A stretch of DNA of 64,000 bases, taken from the NCBI RefSeq assembly GCF_022662305.1, contig NZ_JAKNQH010000003.1, forward strand, positions 248,001 through 312,000. The letters run 5' to 3'. Below are positions 33,499 through 42,266 of the stretch, in pieces (position 1 is the stretch's first letter; each line of letters starts with the position of its first letter). A program made the translations under genes and the position numbers. The notes below the pieces were generated by a model. That model had not been told where the DNA came from. It made no database searches and saw nothing but the letters and a program-made list of their open reading frames with translations. The stretch comes from Sphingomonas sp. BAUL-RG-20F-R05-02. Lineage in GTDB: Bacteria > Pseudomonadota > Alphaproteobacteria > Sphingomonadales > Sphingomonadaceae.

Positions 33499-33537
33499 CC
33501 ATGCCGCCGCCGCCTGTGCGTGGCGGCGGCGGCATGG
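33499..33537. terminator. Very strong hairpin after the ZnuD-like gene
   Basis: A perfect 16-bp stem (CCATGCCGCCGCCGCC and its complement) with a 7-base loop begins four bases past the receptor stop. No T-run follows, so rho help or mRNA-end protection is possible. Confidence 0.6.
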
Positions 33538-33540
33538 TGT

Positions 33541-35580
33541 TCACAGGGTTGCGACTTTCAGGACGAAGCGGATGTTGCGGCCCGGCAGCACCACCAGATC
33601 CTTGTTGAGGGCCGCCGCGTCGCGCTGCACGTCGTTGGTCAGGTTCTGGCCGACCACCGCCAGCTCGATGCCGGGATAGGCTTTGAACGGCCGCACGGAG
33701 ACATGCGCGTTGAGCGCGTTGAAGCCTGGCGTCGCCGTATCGAACGCACCGAACTTGTCCTGCCGTCCCGAGTGCAGCATCAGGAAGCCCAGGTCGAACG
33801 CAGTGCTGGTCCATGTCAGCCCGCCGCCATACCGGTACGGCGGAATGCGCGGCACGTTGCCGCCGTTGTCCAGCGTGGCGCGTGTGTAATCGGCGATCGC
33901 GCGGCCCTCCAGCTTGCCCGTGCCGGTGTCAAAGAAGGTGTAATTGGCCTCACCCTCCAGCCCGCGGAAATGCGCGCCCTGCTGGCGGTAGAACAGTTCC
34001 TTCAACTCACCGCCGTCGCCGAGCGTGCAGACGCCGTCATCGTCGCAGGTGCGGCCGGTCAGATCGCCGTAGATGTAGTTGTTGAACCACGTGCTGTACG
34101 CGCTGCCCTCGAAGCGGAACCGGCCGCTATTGAACCGCAGCGTGCCCTCGATCGAATCGGCACGTTCGATCTTCAGCGTGGGATCGCCCGTCTCGAACGT
34201 CTGCGGCCCGTCGTGCCCACCGCGCGCGAACAGTTCGGTGATGCCCGGCGCGCGACCGGTGCTGGAGAAGGTCAGGCCGAGTTTCACCGCGCTGCCGACA
34301 TCGTACAGCGCGCCGATCGCGCCGCTGATCGGCGTATAGCCGACGCGCGTGAACTGGTCCGACAGCGGCGTGCCGGTGACGCGGACATGCTCGACCCGGC
34401 CGCTCGCCTGCACCTTCAGCCCTTTGACGAGTTGCGTCTCGGTGAACAGATAGCCGGCCTCGGACTGGGTTTCGGTGGGGAACAGGTACGAACTGTCCTC
34501 GCCGATCGCCTGGAATTTGCGGTTCTGCACCTCGACCCCAAGCGCGCTGTTGTCGATAAAGCCGAGCTTGCCGAACAACAATTCCGCGCGTCCGTCGAAC
34601 TCCTTGTTGCGGAACGTGGTGACGACGGTGCCGTCCGGCTCGTCCTCGCTGTGCGTGTAGTCGGCGTAGCTCCCGTCGATGTTGAGCGTGCGCACCGCGC
34701 CCGAGCCGAGCTCGAACGAGGATTTCGTGAGCACCTTGGTCTGGCGCATGTCGATATAGGTGTCGTCGCTGGGGATGCCGTATTGCGCATTGTACTGGAT
34801 GATCGCCGCGCCGACGTGGCTCGCCTTGTCGGGTCCGAAGAAATACGACGCGCCAACCGTCTCGCCATAGCCCCGGAAGAACGAGTTCTGTTGCGTGCCC
34901 AGCGGCGTGTCGTAATCGTCGGTGTGGCGGTAGAAACCGTCGACATGCACCGCGATGTCCCCGGCGCGACCGTCCATCAGCGCCGAGCCTTCGCCGGTGT
35001 TGGCGACGGTCCCGTAACTGCCGACCAGTTCACCGGTGAGCGCGCGCGACGGCAGCGAGAGCGGCACGCGATCGTTGATGGCGTTGACCACGCCGCCGAT
35101 CGCCTGGCTGCCGTAACGCAGCGTCGCGGCGCCGCGCACCACCTCGATGCTGCGCGCCGACAGCGGATCGATCGGGATGCCGTGATCGGGTCCGACGTCG
35201 GACACGTCGGAACTGCTCAGTCCGTCCTCCAGGATGCGGACGCGCTGCGCGTCCATGCCACGGATGATCGGGCGGCTCGCGCCGGCCGCGAAGCCGGTCG
35301 CGGAAATGCCGGGCACGGTGGCGAGCGAATCGGCGATGCTCGACCCGCCCGATTGCAGGATCTGCTGCCGGTCGACCTTGGCGACGATGGTCGGCACGTC
35401 ATCGCGCGACAGGGCGAAGGGGGAGGCGGTGACGATGATGTCGCGCGGCACCGGCGGCACGGCGGCGGCACCGGCGGCGTGCGCGGTGGTGTGATCGTGC
35501 GCGGGCGTATCGCTCTGCGCAAAGGCAGCGGCGGGCAGGAGCGCGGCGAAGGCCGCGCCCGAGAGAAGCATGTGTCGCAT
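33541..35580 (-). CDS. znuD: ZnuD-like TonB-dependent metal receptor
   Basis: Outer-membrane receptor of 679 residues. The signal peptide (MRHMLLSGAAFAALLPAAAFAQ) is followed by a His-bearing segment (PAHDHTTAH) and the plug: GFAAGASRPIIRGMDAQRVRILEDGL, GPDHGIPIDPLSARSIEVVRGAATLRYGSQAIGGVVNAIN. That plug pattern is characteristic of ZnuD-type zinc receptors rather than sugar receptors, and the barrel loop with Cys-Asp-Asp-Asp and His residues fits metal binding. A Zur-box-like palindrome lies upstream of the DUF2946 gene in the same direction. The ATG at 35580 has GGAG upstream. Copper or another metal remains possible. Confidence 0.8.
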   Translation of the reverse strand: MRHMLLSGAAFAALLPAAAFAQSDTPAHDHTTAHAAGAAAVPPVPRDIIVTASPFALSRDDVPTIVAKVDRQQILQSGGSSIADSLATVPGISATGFAAGASRPIIRGMDAQRVRILEDGLSSSDVSDVGPDHGIPIDPLSARSIEVVRGAATLRYGSQAIGGVVNAINDRVPLSLPSRALTGELVGSYGTVANTGEGSALMDGRAGDIAVHVDGFYRHTDDYDTPLGTQQNSFFRGYGETVGASYFFGPDKASHVGAAIIQYNAQYGIPSDDTYIDMRQTKVLTKSSFELGSGAVRTLNIDGSYADYTHSEDEPDGTVVTTFRNKEFDGRAELLFGKLGFIDNSALGVEVQNRKFQAIGEDSSYLFPTETQSEAGYLFTETQLVKGLKVQASGRVEHVRVTGTPLSDQFTRVGYTPISGAIGALYDVGSAVKLGLTFSSTGRAPGITELFARGGHDGPQTFETGDPTLKIERADSIEGTLRFNSGRFRFEGSAYSTWFNNYIYGDLTGRTCDDDGVCTLGDGGELKELFYRQQGAHFRGLEGEANYTFFDTGTGKLEGRAIADYTRATLDNGGNVPRIPPYRYGGGLTWTSTAFDLGFLMLHSGRQDKFGAFDTATPGFNALNAHVSVRPFKAYPGIELAVVGQNLTNDVQRDAAALNKDLVVLPGRNIRFVLKVATL

Positions 35581-35663
35581 GGGAAAACTCCGGGAACCTT
35601 GGAGCGGCGCCGGTCTTAAAGTGCCGGCGGCCGGGTGCGCCGGGCGGAAGCCGCCCCGGCGCG

Positions 35664-36074
35664 TTAGGAGAGTGGGATCGAAGCGGACGGCGGCCCGCGA
35701 CTGCGCCAGCCATGCGACCGCTGGCGGGGAAGCGCATCCAGCGCCGCCCTTGCCCCATACCAGGCGACGGCTCGCGCCGGCGCTGCGAAGTCGACCGGCG
35801 GCGCGGGAAGATAGGCGGCTGCGATCGAGATCTGCTGGCAGATCGGGCAGGAATCGGGGGCGAGTGGCGGGCGGCGGTCCTGCGTCGGCGCGCGGTGCAG
35901 CGTCTCGCCAGGAGTCGCCGATAACGCCGGGGGCCGATGCGCGTGGGTGCCGACCAGAAAGCTTTGCCACGACAAAGCCAGCAGCAGCACGAACAGCACG
36001 ACCGCATGGACGGAGCGCCGTCGCCTGGCCGCCGTGTGCGCTATACCTCCCGCCATGTCCGTGCCGCCCGCCAT
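35664..36074 (-). CDS. DUF2946-like small membrane protein
   Basis: Protein of 136 residues with one N-terminal hydrophobic segment (VVLFVLLLALSWQSFLVG), then THAH, and a CPICQ motif near residue 95 in DSCPICQQISIAAAYLPAP. This layout matches DUF2946, a family without assigned function often found next to metal-receptor genes. The start is uncertain (ATG 36074 or 36056). It lies 83 bases before the ZnuD-like gene and just downstream of the Zur-box-like site. A metal-handling role is inferred from neighbours and the Cys/His content. Confidence 0.65.
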   Translation of the reverse strand: MAGGTDMAGGIAHTAARRRRSVHAVVLFVLLLALSWQSFLVGTHAHRPPALSATPGETLHRAPTQDRRPPLAPDSCPICQQISIAAAYLPAPPVDFAAPARAVAWYGARAALDALPRQRSHGWRSRGPPSASIPLS

Positions 36075-36100
36075 GCGCGGCGACCTAGCGCATGGCAGAC

Positions 36101-36116
36101 GATGTTACAACATATC
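36101..36116. promoter_or_regulatory. Zur-box-like palindrome
   Basis: GATGTTACAACATATC carries the ATGTT-NN-AACAT dyad and differs by one base from the ATGTTATAACAT core of known alphaproteobacterial Zur sites. It lies 27 bases upstream of the DUF2946 start, so zinc-dependent repression of DUF2946-receptor transcription is likely. Confidence 0.6.
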
Positions 36117-36129
36117 AATCTCCGGATCG

Positions 36130-36630
36130 CTACCTCGCAGGCATGCCCTCGACGACGTGCAGCGGCGTCTGCTCGAACGCGACCGGCTTGCCGGCTTCAC
36201 CGTACAGCGTCGCCGTGATCGGCGTGTGCAGCGTGCCCGCGCCGATCTGCACGGTCAGGCGGGTCGGCTTCACCGCGCGGTTGTGGGCGAACACCGGACC
36301 CGCCACCCAGCGCAAATCCGTCTCCGCCTGATGACCGGCGGCAAGGCGGACCGGCAACATCACTGGGCCGGGATGCATGCCGACGGGTGCGCGGCGCATG
36401 GCCGGCAGTGCGCGCCCGTGCGCATCGCGCAGGCTTATCACCGGAAGCGCCGGCAACATGCAGTCCGCGCCGAGGTTGCGGATCATGAGCGCGGTGCCGG
36501 AATGCGACATGCCGTTGAAGTCTCCGTCACGCCCGCCCACCGACACGCGCAGGTAGGACAGGCGGCAGGGCGGCAGCGCCGCCGACGCGGAGAGGGCTTG
36601 GGCGGCGATCATCAGGCTCAACAACGGCAT
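36130..36630 (-). CDS. Secreted DUF4232-like protein
   Basis: Exported protein, 166 residues: leader MPLLSLMIAAQALSASAA, then a single beta-sandwich-like domain with Cys residues near its start (LPPCRLSYLRV) and middle (NLGADCMLPALPVISL), a pattern seen in DUF4232 proteins. No known function. The ATG at 36630 has AAGGAG upstream. It precedes the DUF2946 and ZnuD-like genes on the same strand, with the Zur-box-like site between, so it may be transcribed separately. The family call is tentative. Confidence 0.6.
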   Translation of the reverse strand: MPLLSLMIAAQALSASAALPPCRLSYLRVSVGGRDGDFNGMSHSGTALMIRNLGADCMLPALPVISLRDAHGRALPAMRRAPVGMHPGPVMLPVRLAAGHQAETDLRWVAGPVFAHNRAVKPTRLTVQIGAGTLHTPITATLYGEAGKPVAFEQTPLHVVEGMPAR

Positions 36631-36719
36631 GGTGCGGCTCCTTCTTAGCGGGCACACCGGTGCATGCCGTGGTGTGAATGCAGGATTAGCCGGCAGGATC
36701 GAATCGCTGCCTGCAATCT

Positions 36720-36731
36720 GACACCGGTTTC
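36720..36731. promoter_or_regulatory. Possible operator upstream of kduI
   Basis: GACACCGGTTTC is an imperfect palindrome (GAnACCGGTnTC) in the 221-base region between the divergent DUF4232-like gene and kduI. It is a candidate site for a uronate-responsive repressor; no regulator gene is adjacent. The rest of the region shows nothing else clear. Confidence 0.25.
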
Positions 36732-36851
36732 TCTGTTTTTGGGACGGGGTGCCAGAAATCGGACGATTTCACCCGAAATCCGGTCGGCTCGGGTTGGCAG
36801 TCGTGCGGCTTTGCCGCTATGCCGCCACAAAGGCCAATGCGAGGAATGCCC

Positions 36852-37694
36852 ATGTTCGAGAAAACCTATTACGGCACGCACCCCGATATGATGGAATGCG
36901 TGAGCAACGACGAACTGCGCGACCGCTACCTGATCGAGGGTCTGTTCCGCGACGGCGAATGCGTGCTGAACTACACGCATGCCGAGCGTTTCGTGATCGG
37001 TGGCGTCGCGGTCGCGTCGGGTTCGGTCAAGCTGCCCGACCAGACCGAGCCGGCCTCCGCCGCCGGCCATCCCTTCCTAGAACGCCGCGAACTCGCGATC
37101 GTCAACGTCGGCAAGGCCAGTGGCACCGTCACCGTCGATGGCGAGACGTTCACGCTTGGCAACAAGGACTGCCTCTACGTCACGATGGGCGCAAAGGACG
37201 TGCAATTCTCTGGCGACGGCGCGCGCTTCTATCTCGCCTCGTGCCCCGCGCATAAGGGCTTCACCACGCGGAAACTGTCGATCGCGGACGCCAACAAGCT
37301 CGATCGCGGCAGCCTCGAGGAATCGAACGAGCGTTCAATCTATCAGCTCGTCATCCCCGGCGTGTGCGACAGCGCGCAGCTCGTCATGGGCCTGACCGTC
37401 TTGAAGCCCGGCTCGGTGTGGAACACGATGCCCCCGCACATCCACGAGCGCCGCAGCGAGATCTATTTCTACTTCGAGCTCGACGATCTCGACAAGGATC
37501 GCGTCATGCACTTCATGGGCGAAGGGGAGGCGACTCGCCACATCGTCATGCAGAACGAGGAAGCAGTGATCTCGCCGCCATGGTCGATCCACATGGGTTC
37601 GGGCACCAAGGCCTATGCCTTCATCTGGGCGATGGCGGGTGAGAACCAGGACTATACCGATATGAACGTCCTCGACATCTGCCAGCTCGCATGA
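36852..37694 (+). CDS. kduI: 5-Dehydro-4-deoxy-D-glucuronate isomerase
   Basis: Converts 5-keto-4-deoxyuronate, the product of unsaturated uronate opening, to 2,5-diketo-3-deoxygluconate in the cytoplasm. The 280-residue protein is the usual KduI length. The zinc-binding cupin motif is visible in [18 protein letters not shown] with a further His in [23 protein letters not shown] and KDCLYVTMG are family marks. ATG 36852 is chosen because GAGGA (36841-36845) lies six bases before it; ATG 36846 would be too close. It starts the kduI-kduD-kdgK operon with an ATGA overlap. Confidence 0.95.
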   Translation: MFEKTYYGTHPDMMECVSNDELRDRYLIEGLFRDGECVLNYTHAERFVIGGVAVASGSVKLPDQTEPASAAGHPFLERRELAIVNVGKASGTVTVDGETFTLGNKDCLYVTMGAKDVQFSGDGARFYLASCPAHKGFTTRKLSIADANKLDRGSLEESNERSIYQLVIPGVCDSAQLVMGLTVLKPGSVWNTMPPHIHERRSEIYFYFELDDLDKDRVMHFMGEGEATRHIVMQNEEAVISPPWSIHMGSGTKAYAFIWAMAGENQDYTDMNVLDICQLA

Positions 37695-38446
37695 GCGGGA
37701 TGTTCGACCTTTCGGGCAAGGTCGCGGTTGTCACCGGTGCCAACACCGGCATCGGCCAGGCGATCGCGCTCGCGCTGGCCGGTGCGGGTGCGGACATCGC
37801 CGCAGTCGGCCGCTCGTCGTGCGACGAGACGGTCGCGCAGGTGCAGGCGCTGGCGCGTAAAGCGGTGTTCCTGCAGGCCGATCTGTCGACGATCGCGCCG
37901 GTTAACGGCATCGTCGAACAGGCGGTGGCACAGCTCGGCGGGCTGCACATCCTCGTCAACAACGCGGGCATCATCCGCCGCGCCGATTCGGTCAATTTCA
38001 CCGAAGCGGACTGGGATGCGGTGATCGACACCAACCTGAAATCGGTGTTCTTCCTGTGCCAGGCGGCGGGCAAGCACATGATCGCGCAAGGTGGCGGCAA
38101 AATCATCAACATCGCCTCGATGCTGACTTTTCAGGGGGGCATCCGCGTGCCGAGCTATACCGCGTCCAAGTCGGGCGTGGGCGGGCTCACCAAGCTGCTC
38201 GCCAACGAATGGTCGGCCAAGGGCGTCAACGTCAACGCGATCGCGCCGGGCTATATCGAGACCAACAATACGACGGCTTTACGTGAGGATCAGGATCGCA
38301 ACGCCGCGATCCTCGGCCGCATCCCGGCCGGACGCTGGGGCAAAGCATCCGATCTCGGTGGGGCGGCGGTGTTCCTGTCGTCGTCGGCGTCGGATTATGT
38401 CGATGGCCACATCCTCGCGGTCGACGGCGGCTGGCTGGCACGCTGA
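37691..38446 (+). CDS. kduD: 2-Dehydro-3-deoxy-D-gluconate 5-dehydrogenase
   Basis: Short-chain dehydrogenase of 251 residues that reduces 2,5-diketo-3-deoxygluconate to 2-keto-3-deoxygluconate. Cofactor motif TGANTGIG near residue 16, NNAG near 90 and the catalytic YTASK near 157; the [22 protein letters not shown] start and [14 protein letters not shown] are close to known KduD. Overlaps kduI by four bases and kdgK by one, so the three steps are translationally coupled. Confidence 0.93.
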   Translation: MSGMFDLSGKVAVVTGANTGIGQAIALALAGAGADIAAVGRSSCDETVAQVQALARKAVFLQADLSTIAPVNGIVEQAVAQLGGLHILVNNAGIIRRADSVNFTEADWDAVIDTNLKSVFFLCQAAGKHMIAQGGGKIINIASMLTFQGGIRVPSYTASKSGVGGLTKLLANEWSAKGVNVNAIAPGYIETNNTTALREDQDRNAAILGRIPAGRWGKASDLGGAAVFLSSSASDYVDGHILAVDGGWLAR

Positions 38447-39471
38447 TGGCATCCACGCCCGCGCCGAACCTCGCCTTTTTCGGCGAATTGCTCGTCCGGC
38501 TGTCGCCGCCTGACAAGATGTTGCTGCGCAGCGCGCGCAGCCTCGATCTCGCGGTCGGCGGCGCGGAGGCGAACGTGGCGATCGGCCTCGCCAGCCTTGG
38601 CCGTGCCACGCGCATGATCAGCCGACTACCCGCCAACCCGCTCGGTCAGATGGCACGATCGGTGTTGATGGGCGCAGGCGTGGATTGCGCACACGTCGCA
38701 AAGGGCGAGGGGCGAATGGGGCTGTATTTCCTCACCCCTGGCGCTGGTCTGCGCGCGTCCGAGGTGGTGTACGATCGCGCCGGCAGCGTGTTCGCGCGCG
38801 CCAGCGCCGACGATTTCGACTGGGACGCCGTGCTGGGCGGCGCGACGCACCTGTTCCTGTCGGGCATCACCCCCGCACTCGGGCCGGTATCGTCGGCGCT
38901 GGCGATCGCGGCGGCAAAGGCCGCCAAGGCGCGCGGGCTAAGCGTGATCTTCGACGGCAATTATCGCGGGCTGCTGTGGGCGGCCTGGGACAGCGACCCG
39001 CGCGCGACGCTCAGCGAACTGGTCGGGCTGGCGGATATCATGTTCGGCAACCACCGCGATATCGCGCTGCTGCTCGGCACGTCGTTCGACAATGACGGCG
39101 AGGAACGCCGCCGCGCGGCCTCGGCGGCGCTGTTCGCCGCCTTCCCCAACGTCCAGGTGCTCGCCTCGACCGCACGCCATGTCGCGGCGGCGGACCAGCA
39201 CCTGCTCTCCGCCCGTGTCGAAACCCGCGATCGCGTCGCGCAGACCGACGAGATCGCCGTATCCGGCATCGTCGACCGGATCGGCGCGGGCGATGCGTTC
39301 GCGGCGGGCGTGCTGCACGGGTTGCTGCGCAGCGCGGACGATCTCGACGGCGCTGCGAAATCCGGCCTCGCGCTGACCGCGCTCAAACACTCGCTGCCCG
39401 GTGATGCCAGCCTGTTCGGGCAGGGCGATATCGATGCTTTTCTGTCCGGTGAGTTCGACGTTCGCCGCTGA
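38446..39471 (+). CDS. kdgK: 2-Keto-3-deoxygluconate kinase
   Basis: PfkB-family kinase, 341 residues, phosphorylating 2-keto-3-deoxygluconate to KDPG. FFGELLVRLSPP and GGAEANVAIGLASLG are the N-terminal sugar-binding motifs; the catalytic RIGAGDAFAAGVLHG is near residue 285. Overlaps kduD through TGATG. No KDPG aldolase lies in the window, so the final cleavage is encoded elsewhere. The gene ends at a strong hairpin shared with the convergent lut operon. Confidence 0.93.
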   Translation: MASTPAPNLAFFGELLVRLSPPDKMLLRSARSLDLAVGGAEANVAIGLASLGRATRMISRLPANPLGQMARSVLMGAGVDCAHVAKGEGRMGLYFLTPGAGLRASEVVYDRAGSVFARASADDFDWDAVLGGATHLFLSGITPALGPVSSALAIAAAKAAKARGLSVIFDGNYRGLLWAAWDSDPRATLSELVGLADIMFGNHRDIALLLGTSFDNDGEERRRAASAALFAAFPNVQVLASTARHVAAADQHLLSARVETRDRVAQTDEIAVSGIVDRIGAGDAFAAGVLHGLLRSADDLDGAAKSGLALTALKHSLPGDASLFGQGDIDAFLSGEFDVRR

Positions 39472-39483
39472 AGCCATCACCTC

Positions 39484-39510
39484 GCCTTCCCCGTCCGCGC
39501 CGGGGAAGGC
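39484..39510. terminator. Bidirectional terminator hairpin
   Basis: A perfect 10-bp stem (GCCTTCCCCG / CGGGGAAGGC) with a 7-base loop fills the gap between the convergent kdgK and lutC stops. Confidence 0.65.
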
Positions 39511-39511
39511 G

Positions 39512-40111
39512 TTACCCTGCGAGCACCACGTGCAGAAACCGTGGCCCGTGCGCGCCGCGGATATACTGCCCCTCGATATCGGTGGTGCCGCTGACGCCGG
39601 TCACCCAGTAATGCGCACGCGGCTGCTCGCCGGGCAGCGCGGCATCCTCCAGATGCGCGACCACCGCCGCCACCGGCAGCATCACGATATGATGCAGCCC
39701 TAGGAAGTTCGGCAGCATCGGCGCGCTCGCACCCGTCTCGAACACCAAGGACCCCGTCTCGGCAATGCCAAGCCGCGCCACCGCCAGCACGGTCGGCTCG
39801 TTGGGCGCGATCGCCGGGCTGAGCGTGAAGCCGGACCAATCGGCGGCAAGACGCGGATCGGGCGGCAGATAGACCGCGCGTGCCAGCCCATGCCCGTCGA
39901 GATACGCCCCCACCGCGCGCGGTAGATCGGCGAGGTCGGCAATCCGGTCGTGCGTCGCGCCGCTCGCCGGCAGTTCCAGCGCGGCGAGGAAGGTCGCGAC
40001 GAGATCGCCCGCCACTAGCGGCCGTACCGGACCGGCGAGCAACGCGTCGGCCGCGCCCGGCGGTGGCGCGGTGGTGCCGAGCTTTGCGAGAATGTCACCC
40101 CGCGCGCTCAT
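39512..40111 (-). CDS. lutC: L-lactate oxidation complex subunit LutC
   Basis: LUD-domain protein of 199 residues. TVLAVARLGIAETGSLVFETG and LPNFLGLHHIVMLPVAAVV are typical of LutC/YkgG, and the C-terminal YWVTGVSGTTDIEGQYIRGAHGPRFLHVVL is diagnostic. With LutA and LutB it oxidises L-lactate to pyruvate. Its ATG overlaps the lutB stop, and it ends the seven-gene minus-strand unit that begins at the IclR gene. Confidence 0.92.
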   Translation of the reverse strand: MSARGDILAKLGTTAPPPGAADALLAGPVRPLVAGDLVATFLAALELPASGATHDRIADLADLPRAVGAYLDGHGLARAVYLPPDPRLAADWSGFTLSPAIAPNEPTVLAVARLGIAETGSLVFETGASAPMLPNFLGLHHIVMLPVAAVVAHLEDAALPGEQPRAHYWVTGVSGTTDIEGQYIRGAHGPRFLHVVLAG

Positions 40112-41502
40112 CGCTCGCCCTTGGCGTAGCGCGCCATGAAACTCTCACGGGCCGGCGCGGGCAGGTCGCGGTGCGCGGTCCAGCCGCCCGCCATCGGCAA
40201 CGCCCGTATCCAGCCGCGCCCGAACCGCCGCATTCCGAAGATCGCCGCGCGCACCGCCGCCCGGTACAGCCGGGGCCGCTGCGCCACCCATGCCCAGGCG
40301 GTGATGCCCTGCCGCACGCTGACCGGCTCCAGCCCCTCGCGCCAGCTCCGCTCGCGCCAGCCGCGCAGCAGCGTCGGCAGCGGGATCTTGACCGGGCAGA
40401 CCTCCTGGCATTTGCCGTTGAGCGTGCAGGCGTTGGGCAGATCGCGGTTCTTCGCCAACCCATCGAGCGCCGGCGTCAGCACCGCGCCCATCGGCCCCGG
40501 ATAGGTGCCGCCATAGGCATGGCCGCCGATCTGCCGGAACACCACGCAATGGTTCATGCACGCCCCGCAACGGATACACCGCAGCATCTCCGCCAGCCCG
40601 TCGTCACGCATCGCCGAGCGACCGTTGTCGATCAGCACGATGTGCATCACGTCCGGGCCATCCGCATCGGCGGGCCGCTTGGGGCCGGTGTAGAAGGTGG
40701 TATATTGCGTCAGCGTCGCGCCGGTGGCGGAGCGCGCGAGCAGCCGCAGCAACTGTACGGCATGGCCCATCGACGGCACCAGCTTCTCGATCCCCGCCGT
40801 GACGATATGCACGCGCGGCGGCACCAGCGACAGCTCGGCATTGCCCTCGTTGGTGACGGTGCACACCGCGCCCGTATCGGCGACGAGGAAATTTGCGCCG
40901 GAGATGCCGACGTCCGCCGCCAGCATCCCGTCACGCAGGTGGCGCCGCGCGCTTTCCGCCATCGCCGGGATCGTCTCCTCGACATGGGGTTCGAGGTGAT
41001 GCTGTTTGAACAGCGCGGAGACCTGCTCGCTGGTCTTGTGCATCGCCGGCCAGACGATGTGCGAGGGGCGCTCGTCGGCCAACTGGATGATATGTTCGGC
41101 CAAGTCGGTTTCGATCCGGCCGATGCCCGCTTCCGCCAGCGCGTGCGGCAGGCCGATCTCCTCGCCCATCATCGATTTGGATCGTGCCACCGTCTTCGCG
41201 CCAGCGCTCTTGCAGATGTCGACGACGATCTTGCAGGCTTCATCGGCGGTGCGCGCCCAATGCACCTGCGCACCCGCCGCCGTCGCCGCCGCCTCGAACT
41301 GTTCGAGATAGTGTCCGAGGTGCGCGACGACATGATCCTTGATCGCGGCGGCGCGGGTGCGCGCCTCCTCGAAATGCGCGAAGTTCTCCACCGCGATGGC
41401 GCGTTTCGCCACCGCGTTGCCGGCGGTACGCTCGACCGCGATCTTCAGGATCGGGTCGGCCAGCGCGGCATCGGCGCGGCGCGTGAAGGCGGTCGCGCTC
41501 AT
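40108..41502 (-). CDS. lutB: L-lactate oxidation iron-sulfur protein LutB
   Basis: Iron-sulfur protein of 464 residues: an N-terminal LUD domain (ARSKSMMGEEIGLPHALAEAG, GVSGANFLVADTGAVCTVTNEGN) and two 4Fe-4S motifs near residue 315 (CIRCGACMNHC) and residue 370 (CTLNGKCQEVC), ending in a LutB C-terminal region. Start at 41502 on an ATGA overlap with lutA. Oxidises L-lactate together with LutA and LutC. Confidence 0.94.
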   Translation of the reverse strand: MSATAFTRRADAALADPILKIAVERTAGNAVAKRAIAVENFAHFEEARTRAAAIKDHVVAHLGHYLEQFEAAATAAGAQVHWARTADEACKIVVDICKSAGAKTVARSKSMMGEEIGLPHALAEAGIGRIETDLAEHIIQLADERPSHIVWPAMHKTSEQVSALFKQHHLEPHVEETIPAMAESARRHLRDGMLAADVGISGANFLVADTGAVCTVTNEGNAELSLVPPRVHIVTAGIEKLVPSMGHAVQLLRLLARSATGATLTQYTTFYTGPKRPADADGPDVMHIVLIDNGRSAMRDDGLAEMLRCIRCGACMNHCVVFRQIGGHAYGGTYPGPMGAVLTPALDGLAKNRDLPNACTLNGKCQEVCPVKIPLPTLLRGWRERSWREGLEPVSVRQGITAWAWVAQRPRLYRAAVRAAIFGMRRFGRGWIRALPMAGGWTAHRDLPAPARESFMARYAKGER

Positions 41503-42266
41503 GCGTCCTCGCCGATCGCGGGGCCGTCGCCCATGCCGGCGATCACCTCGATCGCGTGGAACGCGCGCACGCCCGATCCCTCGCGGTGGAGCTTGCCCGC
41601 CATGTTCATCAGGCAGCCGAGATCGCCGGCCAGCAGCAGGTCCGCCGCGCTCGCATCGATCGCATCGGCCTTCTCGGTGACGATCGCGTTGGAGATCGCC
41701 GGATATTTCGCGCAGAATGTGCCGCCGAACCCGCAACACGTCTCCTCGCCCTTGAGCGGTTTGAGGGTGAGCCCCTCGACCCCGCGCAGCAATCGGCGCG
41801 GTTGCGCCTTGACGCCGAGTTCGCGCAGGCCCGAGCAACTGTCGTGATAGGTCGCGGTGGCGGCGAGCGTGGTGTCGGGCCGCCAGCCGCGCACCTCGTC
41901 GAGATAGGCCATGATCTCGTAGGTCTTCGCCGCGACCGCCTCGGCGCGGGGCAACCACGCGGTGTCATGCTCGAACAGTTCGGGGTAATGCACGCGGATC
42001 GTCGCCGCGCAGGAGCCGGAGGGCACGACTACCGCGTCATGCCCTTCCAGCAGCGAGATGGTGCGCTTGGCGATGGCGACAGCCTCGTCGCGCGCGCCCG
42101 AGTTGAGCGCAGGCTGGCCGCAACAGGTCTGCCCGCTCGGCACCATCACGGTGCAGCCCGCCGCCTCCAGCGTGCGCAGCGCGGCGAAGCCGACCTGAGG
42201 GCGGATCAGATCGACCAGACACGTCACGAACAGCGCGACACGTGGGGAGGGGGCAGGCGTCGTCAC
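41499..42266 (-). CDS. lutA: L-lactate oxidation iron-sulfur protein LutA
   Basis: Cysteine-rich (CCG-domain) protein of 255 residues. The two CCG motifs are TCCGQPALNSG (about 48) and TCCGFGGTF (about 185), each preceded by a matching upstream Cys, as in LutA/YkgE; RVALFVTCLVDLIRPQVG is the typical start. A GTG at 42266 is chosen because it forms a GTGA overlap with the esterase stop; longer frames run into that gene. Coupled to lutB downstream. Confidence 0.93.
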   Translation of the reverse strand: MTTPAPSPRVALFVTCLVDLIRPQVGFAALRTLEAAGCTVMVPSGQTCCGQPALNSGARDEAVAIAKRTISLLEGHDAVVVPSGSCAATIRVHYPELFEHDTAWLPRAEAVAAKTYEIMAYLDEVRGWRPDTTLAATATYHDSCSGLRELGVKAQPRRLLRGVEGLTLKPLKGEETCCGFGGTFCAKYPAISNAIVTEKADAIDASAADLLLAGDLGCLMNMAGKLHREGSGVRAFHAIEVIAGMGDGPAIGEDA

